From: Enterobacter sp. JBIWA008
GTDB taxonomy: Bacteria; Pseudomonadota; Gammaproteobacteria; Enterobacterales; Enterobacteriaceae
Length of the DNA: 64,000 nucleotides
Direction of reading: 5' to 3'
Assembly (NCBI RefSeq): GCF_019968765.1
Contig: NZ_CP074149.1
Span: 1,054,001-1,118,000 of the forward strand
Shown: positions 22,084 through 36,265 of the stretch, piece by piece
Layout: each line of letters starts with the position of its first letter
Position numbering within the stretch: position 1 is the first letter of the stretch
Program-made: the position numbers and the translations under genes
Notes under the pieces: model-generated
Databases searched by the model: none
Told to the model about the DNA's origin: nothing
Seen by the model: the letters and a program-made list of their open reading frames with translations, nothing else

Positions 22084-23058
22084 TTACTTAAACCCCACCA
22101 CCGGATGCGGCTGATACGGCGTCTCCAGCTCGGCAATCTGCTCCGGTGTCAGCGTGATATCCACCGCATTCAGCAGCTCATCCAGCTGTTCTTCCCGGGA
22201 TGTGCCAATAATCGGTGCCGCAACGCCGCGTTTACCCAGCAACCATGCCAGCGCTACCTGGGCGCGCGTTGCACCGGTATCGTCGGCAATCCCGGCTAAA
22301 CGTTCGGCAATCAGCGCATCGCTGGCTTCTGTACCGTCATAGAGATTTTTTCCCACTTCATCCGATACCAGGCGAGCCGTGGTTTCCCCCCATGGACGGG
22401 TCAGGCGGCCGCGTGCCAGCGGGCTCCACGGGATCACCGCCACGCCCTCCTGATGGCATAGCGGCAACATCTCGCGTTCTTCTTCACGATAGATCAGATT
22501 GTAGTGATCCTGCATGGTGACAAAGCGCGCCCAGCCGTGCTGTGCCTGGAGAGCCAACGCCTGGGCAAACTGCGACGCGTGCATAGACGATGCGCCGATG
22601 TAACGCGCTTTCCCGGCTTTGACCACCTCGTTCAGTGTCTCCAGCGTTTCTTCAATCGGCGTGTTGTAATCCCAGCGGTGAATTTGCAGCAGGTCGACGT
22701 ACTCCATGTTCAGGCGTCTGAGGCTGTCATCAATGGAGCGCAGGATCTGCGCGCGAGAAAGGCCCTCAGCCAGGTCGCCTGACGGATAGTAGACCTTGGT
22801 GGCGACGACGATGTCATCACGACGGGCAAAATCGCGCAGGGCGCGGCCGACAATTTCCTCGCTGCTGCCGTCGGAGTAGCTGTTGGCGGTGTCAAAGAAG
22901 TTAATGCCGCCCTCGATGGCGCGTTTGATAATCGGACGGCTGCTCTCTTCCGGTAGCGTCCAGGCGTGATTACCCCGATCGGGCTCGCCAAAGGTCATGC
23001 ATCCCAGACAAAGTCGGGAAACCTTAAGGTCCGTTTTTCCTAATGTTGTGTATTGCAC
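22084..23058 (-). CDS. yajO: Aldo-keto reductase YajO
   Basis: A 324-residue TIM-barrel NADPH-dependent aldo-keto reductase. Catalytic tetrad positions are recognisable: Asp and Tyr in FFDTANSYSDG, Lys in VVATKVYYP, His in LLQIHRWDY; the cofactor site is IGTSREEQLDELL near the C-terminus. In E. coli YajO has been linked to conversion of ribulose 5-phosphate towards 1-deoxyxylulose 5-phosphate, which would fit its place next to dxs. The ATG at 23058 gives MQYTTLGKTDLKVSRL. Confidence 0.93.
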   Translation of the reverse strand: MQYTTLGKTDLKVSRLCLGCMTFGEPDRGNHAWTLPEESSRPIIKRAIEGGINFFDTANSYSDGSSEEIVGRALRDFARRDDIVVATKVYYPSGDLAEGLSRAQILRSIDDSLRRLNMEYVDLLQIHRWDYNTPIEETLETLNEVVKAGKARYIGASSMHASQFAQALALQAQHGWARFVTMQDHYNLIYREEEREMLPLCHQEGVAVIPWSPLARGRLTRPWGETTARLVSDEVGKNLYDGTEASDALIAERLAGIADDTGATRAQVALAWLLGKRGVAAPIIGTSREEQLDELLNAVDITLTPEQIAELETPYQPHPVVGFK

Positions 23059-23122
23059 GGTTCCGCTCCTGCTGTTTAAACACCAGGTTTAAGCATAGCA
23101 GGAGCGGAAAAGGGGGAAGGGG

Positions 23123-24985
23123 TCAGTCCAGCCAGGCGCGGATTTTGGCTTCGATACCGGCCTCGTCCAGGCCAATCGCCGCGCGGGCTTCGTCCTGAGT
23201 ACCCTGAGGAATGAAATGATCCGGCAGGCCGAGGTTCAGCACCGGCACGGCTTTACGGTTTGCCATCAGCACCTCGTTCACGCCGCTGCCCGCGCCGCCC
23301 ATGATGGCGTTTTCTTCCAGCGTGACCAGCACGTCATGCGTTTGCGCCATACTCAGGATCAGGGATTCGTCGAGCGGCTTCACAAAGCGCATATCCACCA
23401 GTGTAGCATTCAGCGTTTCAGCCACTTTCGCGGCCTCTGGCATCAGCGTACCGAAGTTTAGGATCGCCACTTTTTCGCCGCGACGCTTCACCAGACCTTT
23501 ACCTATCGGCAGCTTTTCCAGCGGCTGGAACTCAACGCCTACCGCATTGCCGCGCGGGTAGCGAACGGCGCTTGGGCCATCCTGGTAGTGGTAGCCGGTA
23601 AACAGCATCTGACGACATTCATTTTCGTCGCTTGGCGTCATGACAACCATATCCGGGATACAGCGCAGGAACGACAGGTCAAACGCGCCCTGGTGCGTCT
23701 GGCCGTCGGCGCCGACGATGCCCGCACGATCGATAGCAAACAGTACCGGCAGCTTCTGAATCGCCACGTCATGGATCACCTGATCGTAGGCGCGCTGCAG
23801 GAAGGTGGAATAGATAGCGACAACCGGCTTGTAGCCGCCAATGGCCAGGCCCGCTGCAAACGTCACCGCATGCTGCTCGGCAATGGCGACGTCGAAATAC
23901 TGGTCAGGGTATTTTCTGGAGAACTCCACCATGCCGGAGCCTTCGCGCATGGCCGGGGTGATCGCCATTAGCTTGTTGTCTTTCGCGGCGGTTTCACACA
24001 GCCAGTCGCCGAAGATTTTGGAATAGCTCGGCATGCCGCCGCTGCTTTTTGGCAGACAGCCGCTGGACGGGTCAAATTTCGGTACCGCGTGGAAGGTAAT
24101 CGGATCTTTTTCCGCCGGTTCGTAGCCACGCCCTTTTTTGGTCATGATGTGCAGGAACTGCGGGCCTTTCAGGTCGCGCATGTTCTTGAGCGTGGTCACC
24201 AGACCCAGCACGTCATGGCCGTCAACCGGGCCAATATAGTTAAAGCCCAGCTCTTCAAACAGGGTGCCCGGCACCACCATGCCTTTGATGTGTTCTTCGG
24301 TACGCTTGAGCAGCTCTTTAATCGGCGGTACGCCGGAGAAGACTTTCTTGCCGCCTTCACGCAGCGACGAGTAAAGCTTGCCGGAGAGCAGCTGGGCCAG
24401 ATGGTTGTTCAGCGCGCCGACGTTCTCGGAGATCGACATTTCGTTATCGTTGAGGATAACCAGCATGTCCGGCTTGATATCGCCCGCGTGGTTCATAGCT
24501 TCGAAAGCCATACCGGCGGTAATGGCCCCGTCACCAATTACGCAGACGGTACGGCGCTGTTTGTTCTCTTTTTCGGCGGCAACGGCAATACCGATGCCCG
24601 CCGAAATGGAGGTAGAGGAGTGGCCGACGCTCAATACGTCATACTCGCTCTCACCGCGCCACGGGAACGGGTGCAGGCCGCCTTTCTGACGAATGGTGCC
24701 AATTTTATCGCGACGTCCGGTCAGAATTTTGTGCGGATAAGCCTGGTGGCCCACGTCCCAGATGAGCTGATCGAACGGCGTGTTATAGACGTAGTGCAGC
24801 GCCACGGTCAGCTCTACCGTGCCAAGCCCTGAGGCGAAATGGCCGCTGGAGCGGCTTACGCTGTCGAGCAGGTAGCGACGCAGCTCGTCGCACAGCTTCG
24901 GCAGGCTCTCTTTCGGCAGCAGACGTAACTCCTGGGTGGAGTCAACTAACGCCAGTGTCGGGTATTTGGCAATATCAAAACTCAT
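23123..24985 (-). CDS. dxs: 1-deoxy-D-xylulose-5-phosphate synthase Dxs
   Basis: 620 residues, thiamine-diphosphate enzyme that joins pyruvate and glyceraldehyde 3-phosphate in the first step of the MEP isoprenoid pathway and also feeds thiamine and pyridoxal synthesis. TPP site [18 protein letters not shown]...NDNEMSIS (GDG-N pattern), the catalytic Glu in [15 protein letters not shown], and the transketolase C-terminal domain with [13 protein letters not shown]. Start taken at the second Met (24985), the E. coli start. Follows ispA by 24 bases: xseB-ispA-dxs operon. Confidence 0.98.
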   Translation of the reverse strand: MSFDIAKYPTLALVDSTQELRLLPKESLPKLCDELRRYLLDSVSRSSGHFASGLGTVELTVALHYVYNTPFDQLIWDVGHQAYPHKILTGRRDKIGTIRQKGGLHPFPWRGESEYDVLSVGHSSTSISAGIGIAVAAEKENKQRRTVCVIGDGAITAGMAFEAMNHAGDIKPDMLVILNDNEMSISENVGALNNHLAQLLSGKLYSSLREGGKKVFSGVPPIKELLKRTEEHIKGMVVPGTLFEELGFNYIGPVDGHDVLGLVTTLKNMRDLKGPQFLHIMTKKGRGYEPAEKDPITFHAVPKFDPSSGCLPKSSGGMPSYSKIFGDWLCETAAKDNKLMAITPAMREGSGMVEFSRKYPDQYFDVAIAEQHAVTFAAGLAIGGYKPVVAIYSTFLQRAYDQVIHDVAIQKLPVLFAIDRAGIVGADGQTHQGAFDLSFLRCIPDMVVMTPSDENECRQMLFTGYHYQDGPSAVRYPRGNAVGVEFQPLEKLPIGKGLVKRRGEKVAILNFGTLMPEAAKVAETLNATLVDMRFVKPLDESLILSMAQTHDVLVTLEENAIMGGAGSGVNEVLMANRKAVPVLNLGLPDHFIPQGTQDEARAAIGLDEAGIEAKIRAWLD

Positions 24986-25009
24986 CAAAGGCTCATCGAG
25001 ATATGTAGT

Positions 25010-25909
25010 TTATTTATCACGCTGGATTATATAGTCCGCTAGCGCTTCCAGTGCCGAGGTATCCAGCGATTGCGCGGCCAGTTCATTTAGCGACTGGCGG
25101 GCATCGTCAATCAGATCCCGGGCTTTACGTTGGGCTTGCTCAAGGCCCAGCAGGGCGGGGTAGGTACTTTTGCCAAGCTGCTGGTCCGCACCCTGACGTT
25201 TACCCAATGTTGCAGTATCGCCCACCACATCCAGAATGTCATCCTGAACCTGGAATGCCAGACCGATACTTTCTGCGTATCTGTCCAGAATCGGCAGGGC
25301 TTTGCGCCCTTGTTCACCCGCGCTCAGCGCGCCCAGGCGAACGGCTGAACGAATCAACGCCCCGGTTTTATGGCGGTGAATACGCTCCAGCTGTTCCAGA
25401 TTAACCTGACGTCCTTCCGCTTCAAGATCCAGCGCCTGTCCGCCGCACATGCCGGCCACGCCGCTGGCCATTGCCAGTTCGGAGATCATCGCCAGGCGGT
25501 CGCGATCAGCCACTTCTGCCATCGGCGCGTCGCTCAATATCGAGAACGCCAGCGTTTGCAGGGCATCACCCGCCAGAATGGCATTCGCCTCGCCAAACTT
25601 GATATGGCAGGTGGGTTGACCCCGACGCAAATCGTCGTCGTCCATGGCCGGGAGATCGTCGTGGATCAGCGAGTAGGCGTGGATGCACTCAACGGCGGCT
25701 GCCGGGGCGTCCAGCGTGTTATCGCTGATGCCAAACATGTTGCCGGTGGCGTACACCAGGAACGGGCGCAGGCGCTTTCCACCCAAGAGTGCGCCATAGT
25801 GCATGGCTTCAACCAGAGGAGTGTTCTGAAAAGGCTGTGGCGCAATAAATCGGCGCAGGGCGTCGTTGGCACGCATGACGCGCGCCTGAAGCTCGTTGGC
25901 AAAATCCAT
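25010..25909 (-). CDS. ispA: Farnesyl diphosphate synthase IspA
   Basis: 299 residues; condenses isopentenyl diphosphate with dimethylallyl and then geranyl diphosphate. First Asp-rich motif DDLPAMDDDDLRRG, second motif DDILD (in FQVQDDILDVVGD), and GGKRLRPFLVY near the N-terminus. The ATG follows the xseB stop codon with no base between (TAA ATG), so translation is coupled. Supplies dxs-derived precursors to quinones and undecaprenyl phosphate. Confidence 0.97.
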   Translation of the reverse strand: MDFANELQARVMRANDALRRFIAPQPFQNTPLVEAMHYGALLGGKRLRPFLVYATGNMFGISDNTLDAPAAAVECIHAYSLIHDDLPAMDDDDLRRGQPTCHIKFGEANAILAGDALQTLAFSILSDAPMAEVADRDRLAMISELAMASGVAGMCGGQALDLEAEGRQVNLEQLERIHRHKTGALIRSAVRLGALSAGEQGRKALPILDRYAESIGLAFQVQDDILDVVGDTATLGKRQGADQQLGKSTYPALLGLEQAQRKARDLIDDARQSLNELAAQSLDTSALEALADYIIQRDK

Positions 25910-26152
25910 TTACTCGGCGTCCGGTGTGAAAGGCGTGGTTTTCGCGTCTTCGCTGTCGGAAAGCAGGATCTGCACGCGCTGCTCGGCCTGCTGCAGTTTG
26001 ACCTGCCCCTGGCGCGCCAGCTGCACGCCGCGTTCGAATTCATTGAGCGCCTCTTCCAGCGGGAGATCGCCGCTCTCAAGACGGGTAACGATTTGCTCCA
26101 GTTCACTCAGCGCAGTTTCGAAACTGGCCGGTGCGTCGTTCTTCTTCGGCAT
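25910..26152 (-). CDS. xseB: Exodeoxyribonuclease VII small subunit XseB
   Basis: 80 residues; binds several copies per XseA large subunit. Two-helix protein with [35 protein letters not shown], the family core. First gene of the xseB-ispA-dxs operon, divergent from thiI with 191 bases between starts. Confidence 0.96.
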   Translation of the reverse strand: MPKKNDAPASFETALSELEQIVTRLESGDLPLEEALNEFERGVQLARQGQVKLQQAEQRVQILLSDSEDAKTTPFTPDAE

Positions 26153-26343
26153 AGTGAATTGACTCTTATATTCTCAGCCCCGACATGGTAACGGACTCAG
26201 GGCAATTATCAAATAACGCGCAATGTGCACAGGAGCGGCGCGATGGTGGTATACTTGCGCGCCTGGATGCAGCCACGGGTGTGGGCTGCTGTACTCTTTT
26301 CCATTACAAGCCTTAATACGCTTGCCTAAGAAACATTGCCGCC

Positions 26344-27792
26344 ATGAAGTTTATCATTAAATTGTTCCCTGAAATCACCATCAAAAGCCAATCTGTGCGT
26401 TTGCGCTTTATTAAAATTCTCACCGGGAACATTCGTAACGTATTAAAGCACTACGACGAAACCCTCGCCGTGGTGCGCCACTGGGACCACGTTGAGGTCC
26501 GTGCTAAAGACGAAAGCAAACGTCAGGATATTCGCGACGCGCTGACCCGTATTCCGGGGATCCACCATATCCTGGAAGTGGAAGATGTTCCGTTCAGCGA
26601 TATGCACGACATTTTCGAGAAAGCGCTGGTGCAGTACCGCGACCAGATCGAAGGCAAAACCTTCTGCGTGCGCGTGAAGCGTCGCGGCAAGCACGAGTTC
26701 AGCTCCATTGAAGTGGAACGTTACGTCGGCGGCGGTTTAAACCAGCACGTTGAAACGGCGCGCGTACGTCTGACCAACCCGGACGTGACCGTGAACCTGG
26801 AGATCGAAAACGATCGCCTGCTGCTGGTGAAAGGGCGCTATGAAGGTATCGGCGGCTTCCCGATTGGCACCCAGGAAGACGTATTGTCCCTGATCTCCGG
26901 CGGCTTCGACTCCGGCGTTTCCAGCTATATGCTGATGCGTCGCGGCTGCCGCGTGCACTACTGCTTCTTCAACCTGGGCGGCGCGGCGCACGAAATCGGC
27001 GTACGTCAGGTGGCGCATTACCTGTGGAACCGCTTCGGCAGCTCCCACCGCGTGCGTTTCGTGGCGATCAACTTTGAACCCGTGGTCGGCGAAATCCTCG
27101 AAAAAGTGGACGACGGCCAGATGGGCGTGGTGCTGAAGCGCATGATGGTGCGTGCGGCGTCCAAAGTGGCCGAGCGCTACGGCGTGCAGGCGCTGGTCAC
27201 CGGTGAAGCGCTGGGTCAGGTTTCCAGCCAGACGTTGACCAACCTGCGTCTGATCGACAACGTGTCTGATACGCTGATCCTGCGCCCGCTGATCTCCCAC
27301 GATAAAGAGCACATCATCGATCTGGCTCGCGAAATCGGCACAGAAGATTTTGCCCGCACCATGCCGGAATACTGCGGCGTTATCTCAAAAAGCCCAACGG
27401 TGAAAGCGGTGAAGGCGAAGATCGAAGCGGAAGAAGAGAACTTCGATTTCAGCATTCTGGAAAAAGTGGTGGCGGAAGCCTCCAACATCGACATCCGCGA
27501 GATTGCCCAGCAGACCGAGCAGGAAGTTGTTGAAGTTGAAACCGTGAGCGGTTTCGGCGCTAACGATGCGATTCTGGATATCCGCTCTATTGACGAGCAG
27601 GACGACAAGCCGCTGCAGGTGGAAGGCGTAGAAGTGGTTTCTCTGCCGTTCTATAAGCTGAGCACTAAGTTTGGCGATCTCGACCAGAGCAAAACGTATC
27701 TGCTGTGGTGTGAGCGTGGGGTGATGAGCCGCCTGCAGGCGCTGTATCTACGCGAGCAGGGCTTTGCGAATGTGAAGGTGTATCGCCCGTAG
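26344..27792 (+). CDS. thiI: tRNA 4-thiouridine synthase / thiamine sulfur carrier ThiI
   Basis: 482 residues. THUMP domain (about 60-165), adenylating PP-loop domain with [19 protein letters not shown], and a C-terminal rhodanese domain whose active cysteine is Cys456 in [10 protein letters not shown]; the partner cysteine is in [12 protein letters not shown]. The enzyme transfers sulfur from IscS to uridine 8 of tRNA and to ThiS for thiazole synthesis. Start is ATG at 26344. I see no thiamine riboswitch in the leader; only a small six-base-stem hairpin at 26269-26289. Confidence 0.98.
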   Translation: MKFIIKLFPEITIKSQSVRLRFIKILTGNIRNVLKHYDETLAVVRHWDHVEVRAKDESKRQDIRDALTRIPGIHHILEVEDVPFSDMHDIFEKALVQYRDQIEGKTFCVRVKRRGKHEFSSIEVERYVGGGLNQHVETARVRLTNPDVTVNLEIENDRLLLVKGRYEGIGGFPIGTQEDVLSLISGGFDSGVSSYMLMRRGCRVHYCFFNLGGAAHEIGVRQVAHYLWNRFGSSHRVRFVAINFEPVVGEILEKVDDGQMGVVLKRMMVRAASKVAERYGVQALVTGEALGQVSSQTLTNLRLIDNVSDTLILRPLISHDKEHIIDLAREIGTEDFARTMPEYCGVISKSPTVKAVKAKIEAEEENFDFSILEKVVAEASNIDIREIAQQTEQEVVEVETVSGFGANDAILDIRSIDEQDDKPLQVEGVEVVSLPFYKLSTKFGDLDQSKTYLLWCERGVMSRLQALYLREQGFANVKVYRP

Positions 27793-27808
27793 TTTATTGC
27801 CGGGGAGT

Positions 27809-27852
27809 GCGGCCTGATGCCCTCACCCCGACCCTCTCCCACGGGGAGAGGG
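27809..27852. repeat. Short palindromic intergenic repeat, copy 4
   Basis: Inverse orientation of copies 2 and 5: GATGCCCTCACCCC then CCCTCTCCC-AC-GGGGAGAGGG. Lies between the convergent thiI and yajL. Confidence 0.8.
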
Positions 27853-27858
27853 AGACGC

Positions 27859-28449
27859 CTATTCGTAGTAGTTATAAATCCCCGCCGGCATCACCAGCGA
27901 CGACGCCACTTCGTACGCTTTCTCGCGCCCGACCAGCAGGTCAATAATCTTTAAGCCAAAATCAATCGCGGTGCCTGGCCCCTGGCTGGTCAGCAGGTTG
28001 ACGCGCGGATCCCAGACGACGCGTTTATCCACCCAGTGCTCTTCCGGGATCGTATCCTTCAGCCCCGGGAAGCCGGTCATATTGCCGATGGGGAAGATAT
28101 CGTGCGGAACCAGAGCCGTTCCTGCTGCGGCACAGATAGCCGCGACGATACGGCCGGATAAATGAAACTGACGCACGGTCTCAACCAGCAGCGGGCTGTC
28201 GCGAAAACATTCCGCGCCTTTTAGACCGCCGGGCAGTACGATGATGTCGTAATCTCCGTCAGCCACCTGAACAAGCGGTGCATCCGCGAGGATTTTCACC
28301 CCGCGTGAACAGGTGATTGCCAGGCTACCGTCGCTGGCGACGCTGGCGGTGGTGACCTTAATGCCGCCGCGCACCATCAAATCAATGGTGGTGACCGCTT
28401 CCATCTCTTCGCTACCAGGGGCGAGGCAGATCAGTGCTGACGCGCTCAT
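27859..28449 (-). CDS. yajL: DJ-1/PfpI-family chaperone/deglycase YajL
   Basis: 196 residues, the length of E. coli YajL. DJ-1 fold with the nucleophile elbow Cys106 in [13 protein letters not shown] and the conserved Glu15 in PGSEEMEAV. YajL has been described as a protein covalent chaperone and glycation-repair protein acting on oxidised or glycated proteins; the deglycase activity is debated. Start at 28449 (MSASALICL) lies inside the 3' end of panE, a 38-base overlap. Longer in-frame starts are rejected. Confidence 0.94.
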   Translation of the reverse strand: MSASALICLAPGSEEMEAVTTIDLMVRGGIKVTTASVASDGSLAITCSRGVKILADAPLVQVADGDYDIIVLPGGLKGAECFRDSPLLVETVRQFHLSGRIVAAICAAAGTALVPHDIFPIGNMTGFPGLKDTIPEEHWVDKRVVWDPRVNLLTSQGPGTAIDFGLKIIDLLVGREKAYEVASSLVMPAGIYNYYE

Positions 28450-29323
28450 ATTCACTCTCCTTACGTTTAACCAGGTCATACAGACGGGCGTTTTCCGGCA
28501 CGGCGATGCCGTGCGCGCGGGCGCGTTTTAGCAGATAGCCGGTGATGTAGTCGATCTCCGTGTGGCGTAAGGCCCGAACATCCTGCAGCATCGAGGAGAT
28601 GTTTTCTGCAGTACTTTCAATGACCTGCTCGACGTAACAGCGCAAATCGTCCGCTGAGGTATGCAGGCCTTCCCGCTCAACGACCGCTGCGACTTCCGCA
28701 CACAGCGTCGCAACGTCCTGCGGATGATTTTTCAGCTCCCCGTTCGGGCAGTTCCATAGCGCTGTCAGCGGATTGATCACGCAGTTTACCGCCAGCTTCC
28801 GCCACAGCTGAGGGCGGATGTTGTTGTGCCAGGCCACGTCCGGCAGCACCTTTTGCAGCACATCGGCAAGATAGCTGTAATCTCCATCCTGAGCCCTGGC
28901 GGGGCCGATATGCGTCACGCCGCTGGCGACATGCACGATGATGTTGCCGTCGCGACGGGCAGCGTGCGTGGTCGTCGCCATCAGCAGGGGCTGCGGGACG
29001 TTTTTCAGCTCATCAAGCGTTCCCATGCCGTTATGCAGCAGCAGAATGGGGGAAGTGGAGGGGAGCTGCGCGGCCAGCGTCTTTACCGCATCTGAAACCT
29101 GCCACGCTTTGAGCGTCACCAGTAAAAGGTCGCTTTGCGCCAGGAAATCAGGATCGTTCGCGGTGAGGGATTCGTTAAAGATGCTTCCGTCTTCACCAAT
29201 CAGGTTTACACTGCAATAGGGTTGGGGCACGCGCAGCCAGCCCTGAACCTCATGTCCGTGCTTGCACAGCGCGGTCAGCCACAGCTGACCAAGCGCTCCG
29301 CATCCGAGCACCGTAATTTTCAT
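28412..29323 (-). CDS. panE: 2-dehydropantoate 2-reductase PanE
   Basis: 303 residues; reduces ketopantoate to pantoate with NADPH in pantothenate (CoA) synthesis. Rossmann motif GCGALGQLW at the N-terminus, the catalytic Lys in [17 protein letters not shown], and the C-terminal helical domain with [12 protein letters not shown] and [17 protein letters not shown]. The last 38 bases overlap yajL, so the two are cotranscribed. Confidence 0.97.
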   Translation of the reverse strand: MKITVLGCGALGQLWLTALCKHGHEVQGWLRVPQPYCSVNLIGEDGSIFNESLTANDPDFLAQSDLLLVTLKAWQVSDAVKTLAAQLPSTSPILLLHNGMGTLDELKNVPQPLLMATTTHAARRDGNIIVHVASGVTHIGPARAQDGDYSYLADVLQKVLPDVAWHNNIRPQLWRKLAVNCVINPLTALWNCPNGELKNHPQDVATLCAEVAAVVEREGLHTSADDLRCYVEQVIESTAENISSMLQDVRALRHTEIDYITGYLLKRARAHGIAVPENARLYDLVKRKESEYERVSTDLPRPW

Positions 29324-29444
29324 TTTTCCTCCTCACCTGCAACTGCGCCAGGTGTTACAGCTTAATTATACAGCTAAGCTTCTGTTGAGTTATGCCTCGT
29401 AGCGGGTATTATGCAACGCAACAAAAGTGAAGGGAGAAGAAAAG

Positions 29445-29936
29445 ATGCCATCTTTCGATATTGTTTCCGAAGTTGATATCCAGGAAGTTCGCAACGGCGT
29501 TGAGAACGCAACCCGCGAAGTTGAGTCACGTTTCGATTTTCGTGGCGTTGAGGCGTCGTTTGAGCTGAACGACGCAAATAAGACCATTAAGGTGCTGAGC
29601 GAGTCTGATTTCCAGGTGAATCAGCTGCTCGACATTCTGCGCGCCAAGCTGTTAAAGCGCGGCATCGAAGGGACGTCTCTGGATGTGCCGGAAGAGTTTG
29701 TGCACAGCGGTAAGAACTGGTTTGTTGAAGCCAAACTGAAGCAGGGCATTGAGAGCGCGGTGCAGAAGAAGATCGTTAAGCTCATTAAAGACAGCAAGCT
29801 GAAGGTGCAGGCGCAGATCCAGGGCGAAGAAATTCGTGTAACCGGTAAGTCCCGCGATGACCTCCAGTCCGTAATGGCGCTGGTGCGCGGCGGCGATCTG
29901 GGACAACCGTTCCAGTTTAAAAATTTCCGCGATTAA
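29445..29936 (+). CDS. yajQ: Nucleotide-binding protein YajQ
   Basis: 163 residues of the UPF0234/YajQ family, two RNP-like domains. Typical start [11 protein letters not shown] and [14 protein letters not shown]. Reported to bind RNA or nucleotides and, in some bacteria, cyclic di-GMP; the role in enterobacteria is not settled. I chose 29445 over an in-frame ATG at 29427 because it is the conserved N-terminus and AGGGAGAAGAA lies upstream. Ends at a strong bidirectional terminator. Confidence 0.94.
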   Translation: MPSFDIVSEVDIQEVRNGVENATREVESRFDFRGVEASFELNDANKTIKVLSESDFQVNQLLDILRAKLLKRGIEGTSLDVPEEFVHSGKNWFVEAKLKQGIESAVQKKIVKLIKDSKLKVQAQIQGEEIRVTGKSRDDLQSVMALVRGGDLGQPFQFKNFRD

Positions 29937-29939
29937 TAT

Positions 29940-29970
29940 AAAAAAGCCCGGTTTAACCGGGCTTTTTTTC
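29940..29970. terminator. Bidirectional terminator between yajQ and yajR
   Basis: AAAAAGCCCGG / CCGGGCTTTTT with loop TTTAA; A-run on one side, T-run on the other, serving both convergent genes. Confidence 0.93.
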
Positions 29971-31330
29971 AGGCTTTGAGCGCCTGTTCGACCTCAAAGC
30001 GGTTGGTCATTTTACTGTCTATTTTGACGTAAGCGCTGCGCTCTTCCGGGACAATGAGCACCTCCGTCACGCCCTCTTTGGCTTCCAGACGCTGTTTCAG
30101 CACATCGCTGATTTCCACATCATCCGGGATTTCTACCCGCAGGCTGCTCACGTAGCGCGGCTCTTTCATGGTGCTGGCGACCAGCAGCCAGACTGTTGCC
30201 AACAGCGCGCCGGCGAGAAACACGGTTTGCGAATCAAACAGGCCGTCCACCCAGCCGCCGAGCGAGCCGCCGATCGCCACGCCGAGAAACTGGCTGGTGG
30301 AGTAAATGCCCATCGCCGTGCCTTTATACCCGGCGGGAGACTCTTTGCTGATAAGCGAAGGCAGCAGGGCTTCCATCAGGTTAAAGGCCAGGAAGAACAG
30401 CTGTACGCCGGCAATCAGCTCCCAGAAGTGCGGGCCGGCACCCCAGAGCACGATCTCGGCAATCAGCAGGACCGCCACGCAGCCCGCGAAGACGCGCTTC
30501 ATTTTGCGCTTCACTTCGGCGTAGATGATGAACGGCACGACGGAGACAAACGAAATCAGCATCGTGACCAGATAAATTTTCCAGTGCTCAGCCGCCGGGA
30601 AACCCGCTGCAGCAAGCTGGCCGGGCAGGGCGACAAAGGTCGACATCAGCAGGATATGCAGACACATAATGCCAAAGTTCAGCTTGAGCAGGCGCGGCTC
30701 GACAATCACCTTGCTGAAGCAGCCTTTTACCATCCCCGATTCACGGTTGAGGACGTGGTTTTTGCTGTCCGGCACGACCCACAGGGTTAAGACAATACCG
30801 ATGGTTGCCAGCACGGCAATCATCCAGAACAGGGCGTGCAGACCCAATGCGTGCGTAATGATGGGGCCCAGCACCATCGCAATCGCAAACGTCACGCCAA
30901 AGCTCACGCCGATGAACGCCATCGCTTTGGTGCGGTTTTGCTCGCGGGTTAAGTCGGACAGCAGCGCCATCACCGCGGCGGCAATCGCTCCGGAACCCTG
31001 CAGGGCGCGGCCGAGAATAATCCCCCAGATGGAGTGGGAGAGGGCGGCAATAACGCTTCCAAGCACAAAGACCAGCAGCCCGCCGACTATCAGCGGCTTT
31101 CGGCCCACCCGGTCAGAGAGCAGGCCAAACGGGATCTGGAAGACCGCCTGCGCCAGACCGTAGATGCCAATTGCGAGCCCAATCAGCGCCTCGCTGGCCC
31201 CCTGTAGCGCCATACCGTACGTGGTCAGAACAGGCAGGACCATAAACATGCCAAGCATCCGCAGCGAGAAGACAGTCCCCAAGCCCCAGGTCGCGCGTAG
31301 CTCGCCTGGCGTCATTTTATAATCGTTCAT
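29969..31330 (-). CDS. yajR: MFS transporter YajR
   Basis: 453 residues: twelve membrane helices of the major facilitator superfamily plus a C-terminal soluble YAM domain (about residue 390 onward, with EVLIVPEERSAYVKIDSKM), the ferredoxin-like domain known from the E. coli YajR structure. Motif A appears as GLLSDRVGRKPLIVGG. Proposed to be a proton-driven exporter; the substrate is unknown. Start at the third residue of the frame (MNDYKMTPGE). The stop codon lies in the bidirectional terminator. Confidence 0.95.
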   Translation of the reverse strand: MNDYKMTPGELRATWGLGTVFSLRMLGMFMVLPVLTTYGMALQGASEALIGLAIGIYGLAQAVFQIPFGLLSDRVGRKPLIVGGLLVFVLGSVIAALSHSIWGIILGRALQGSGAIAAAVMALLSDLTREQNRTKAMAFIGVSFGVTFAIAMVLGPIITHALGLHALFWMIAVLATIGIVLTLWVVPDSKNHVLNRESGMVKGCFSKVIVEPRLLKLNFGIMCLHILLMSTFVALPGQLAAAGFPAAEHWKIYLVTMLISFVSVVPFIIYAEVKRKMKRVFAGCVAVLLIAEIVLWGAGPHFWELIAGVQLFFLAFNLMEALLPSLISKESPAGYKGTAMGIYSTSQFLGVAIGGSLGGWVDGLFDSQTVFLAGALLATVWLLVASTMKEPRYVSSLRVEIPDDVEISDVLKQRLEAKEGVTEVLIVPEERSAYVKIDSKMTNRFEVEQALKA

Positions 31331-31437
31331 TACCACCTCAGTTCAAAAGCAGGCCATAGTGTAGTGCGGGGAAGGGGCGGGGTAAATAAAGGGTTATTTA
31401 ACAAATATTACATGCTTTATTAATAGATTCAGTGAAT

Positions 31438-31465
31438 AAAAAAAGGGTGCCGAAGCACCCCTTTA
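31438..31465 (-). terminator. Terminator of the cyoABCDE operon
   Basis: On the minus strand the stem GGGTGC-TTCG-GCACCC is followed by TTTTTTT; it lies about 20 bases after the cyoE stop. Confidence 0.93.
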
Positions 31466-31480
31466 TTCACCTGTTTTGGC

Positions 31481-32368
31481 TTACCAGACGTAAGTCAGCA
31501 GGTTGTGTGAATCTGGTACCATGAAGTCCACGGACATCATCACGGACAGCGAGGTGATGGCCACAATCGAGAACACAAACAGTTTGCGCGCCCAGACTTT
31601 GTCATCTTCCACTTTGTAACCGCGCAGCGCCATACCGAGCCACCAGACGCTCACCGCAGCCGCTACCGCCAGATATTTATATCCAGCGTAACCACCCAGA
31701 GAGAGCATCAGCGTTGCCACGGCAAAGGCGATGATGTACAGCGTGATGTGGTTCTTGGCAACGGAAATGCCCTTCACGACCGGCAGAACCGGGATGTTCG
31801 CTGCCTGATAATCCTTGAAGCGGAAAATCGCGATGGCATAGGAGTGCGGCATCTGCCACAGGCTAAAGATAGCCAGCAGGATCAGCGCACCGCTGTCGAA
31901 CTCGTTCGTGACGGCGCAGTAGCCAATCACCGGCGGCGCAGCGCCGGAGAGAGAACCAATCAGCGTGCCGTAGACGGAGTGGCGTTTCATATACAGGCTG
32001 TAGACGCCCACATACACCACGAACCCCATCACCCCCAGCCAGCAGGCCAGCGGGTTAGCACCGAACCACAGCAGCATAAAGCCAGCAATACCCAGCAAGG
32101 TGGCGTACACCAGCGAGACGGAAGGGGCGATCAGGCCTTTCACCAGCACCCGATTTTTGGTCCTTTCCATCTTCTTGTCGATATCCATGTCGATGTAGTT
32201 GTTAAATACACAACCGGACGCAACAACCAGTGACACACCGACCAGCGTGTAGATAAAGAGGGTGTAATCAATGCTGCCCTTAGAGGCCAGCAGGAACCCT
32301 CCGATCACGGAGATCAGGTTGCCAAAGATGATGCCTGGTTTCGTTACTTGCAGGTATTGCTTAAACAT
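31481..32368 (-). CDS. cyoE: Protoheme IX farnesyltransferase CyoE (heme O synthase)
   Basis: 295 residues, UbiA-family membrane prenyltransferase that adds a farnesyl group to heme b to give heme o for cytochrome bo. Asp-rich site [18 protein letters not shown] and second loop [11 protein letters not shown]...[19 protein letters not shown]. Start at 32368 ([17 protein letters not shown]); the longer frame would overlap cyoD. Eleven bases after the cyoD stop. Farnesyl diphosphate comes from IspA, encoded 6 kb away. Confidence 0.97.
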   Translation of the reverse strand: MFKQYLQVTKPGIIFGNLISVIGGFLLASKGSIDYTLFIYTLVGVSLVVASGCVFNNYIDMDIDKKMERTKNRVLVKGLIAPSVSLVYATLLGIAGFMLLWFGANPLACWLGVMGFVVYVGVYSLYMKRHSVYGTLIGSLSGAAPPVIGYCAVTNEFDSGALILLAIFSLWQMPHSYAIAIFRFKDYQAANIPVLPVVKGISVAKNHITLYIIAFAVATLMLSLGGYAGYKYLAVAAAVSVWWLGMALRGYKVEDDKVWARKLFVFSIVAITSLSVMMSVDFMVPDSHNLLTYVW

Positions 32369-32379
32369 ACTCGCCGCTC

Positions 32380-32705
32380 TTAGTGAACCATCATGTTGTA
32401 GTTGAGGTTCCACATAATCCAGATGGAACCGACTACCAGGATAGCGATGATAATCACGGTAAAGATGAAGGCGGTCATATTCCAGCCTTCATCGGACTTG
32501 GTGTTCATGTGCAGGAAGCAAACCAGATGCACCAGAATCTGAATCACCGCGGTCACCAGGATTGCACCCAGGATAACCGGTTTAGACGCAGAACCGCTCA
32601 TCACCATCCAGAACGGGATCACCGTCAGGATGATCGACAGGATGAAACCTGTCATGTAGGTTTTTACGCTACCGTGGGAAGCGCCATGATCGTTTGAATG
32701 ACTCA

Positions 32706-32706
<1 letters not shown>
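32380..32706 (-). CDS. cyoD: Cytochrome bo ubiquinol oxidase subunit IV CyoD
   Basis: 108 residues, three membrane helices ([63 protein letters not shown]). Small accessory subunit that helps assembly of subunit I. Its ATG shares one base with the cyoC stop codon (TAATG), showing translational coupling. Confidence 0.96.

Positions 32707-36265
<3,559 letters not shown>

Noticed and set aside
26153..26343. A thiamine riboswitch before thiI
   Set aside because: No conserved THI-box pattern; only a six-base-stem hairpin is visible at 26269-26289.
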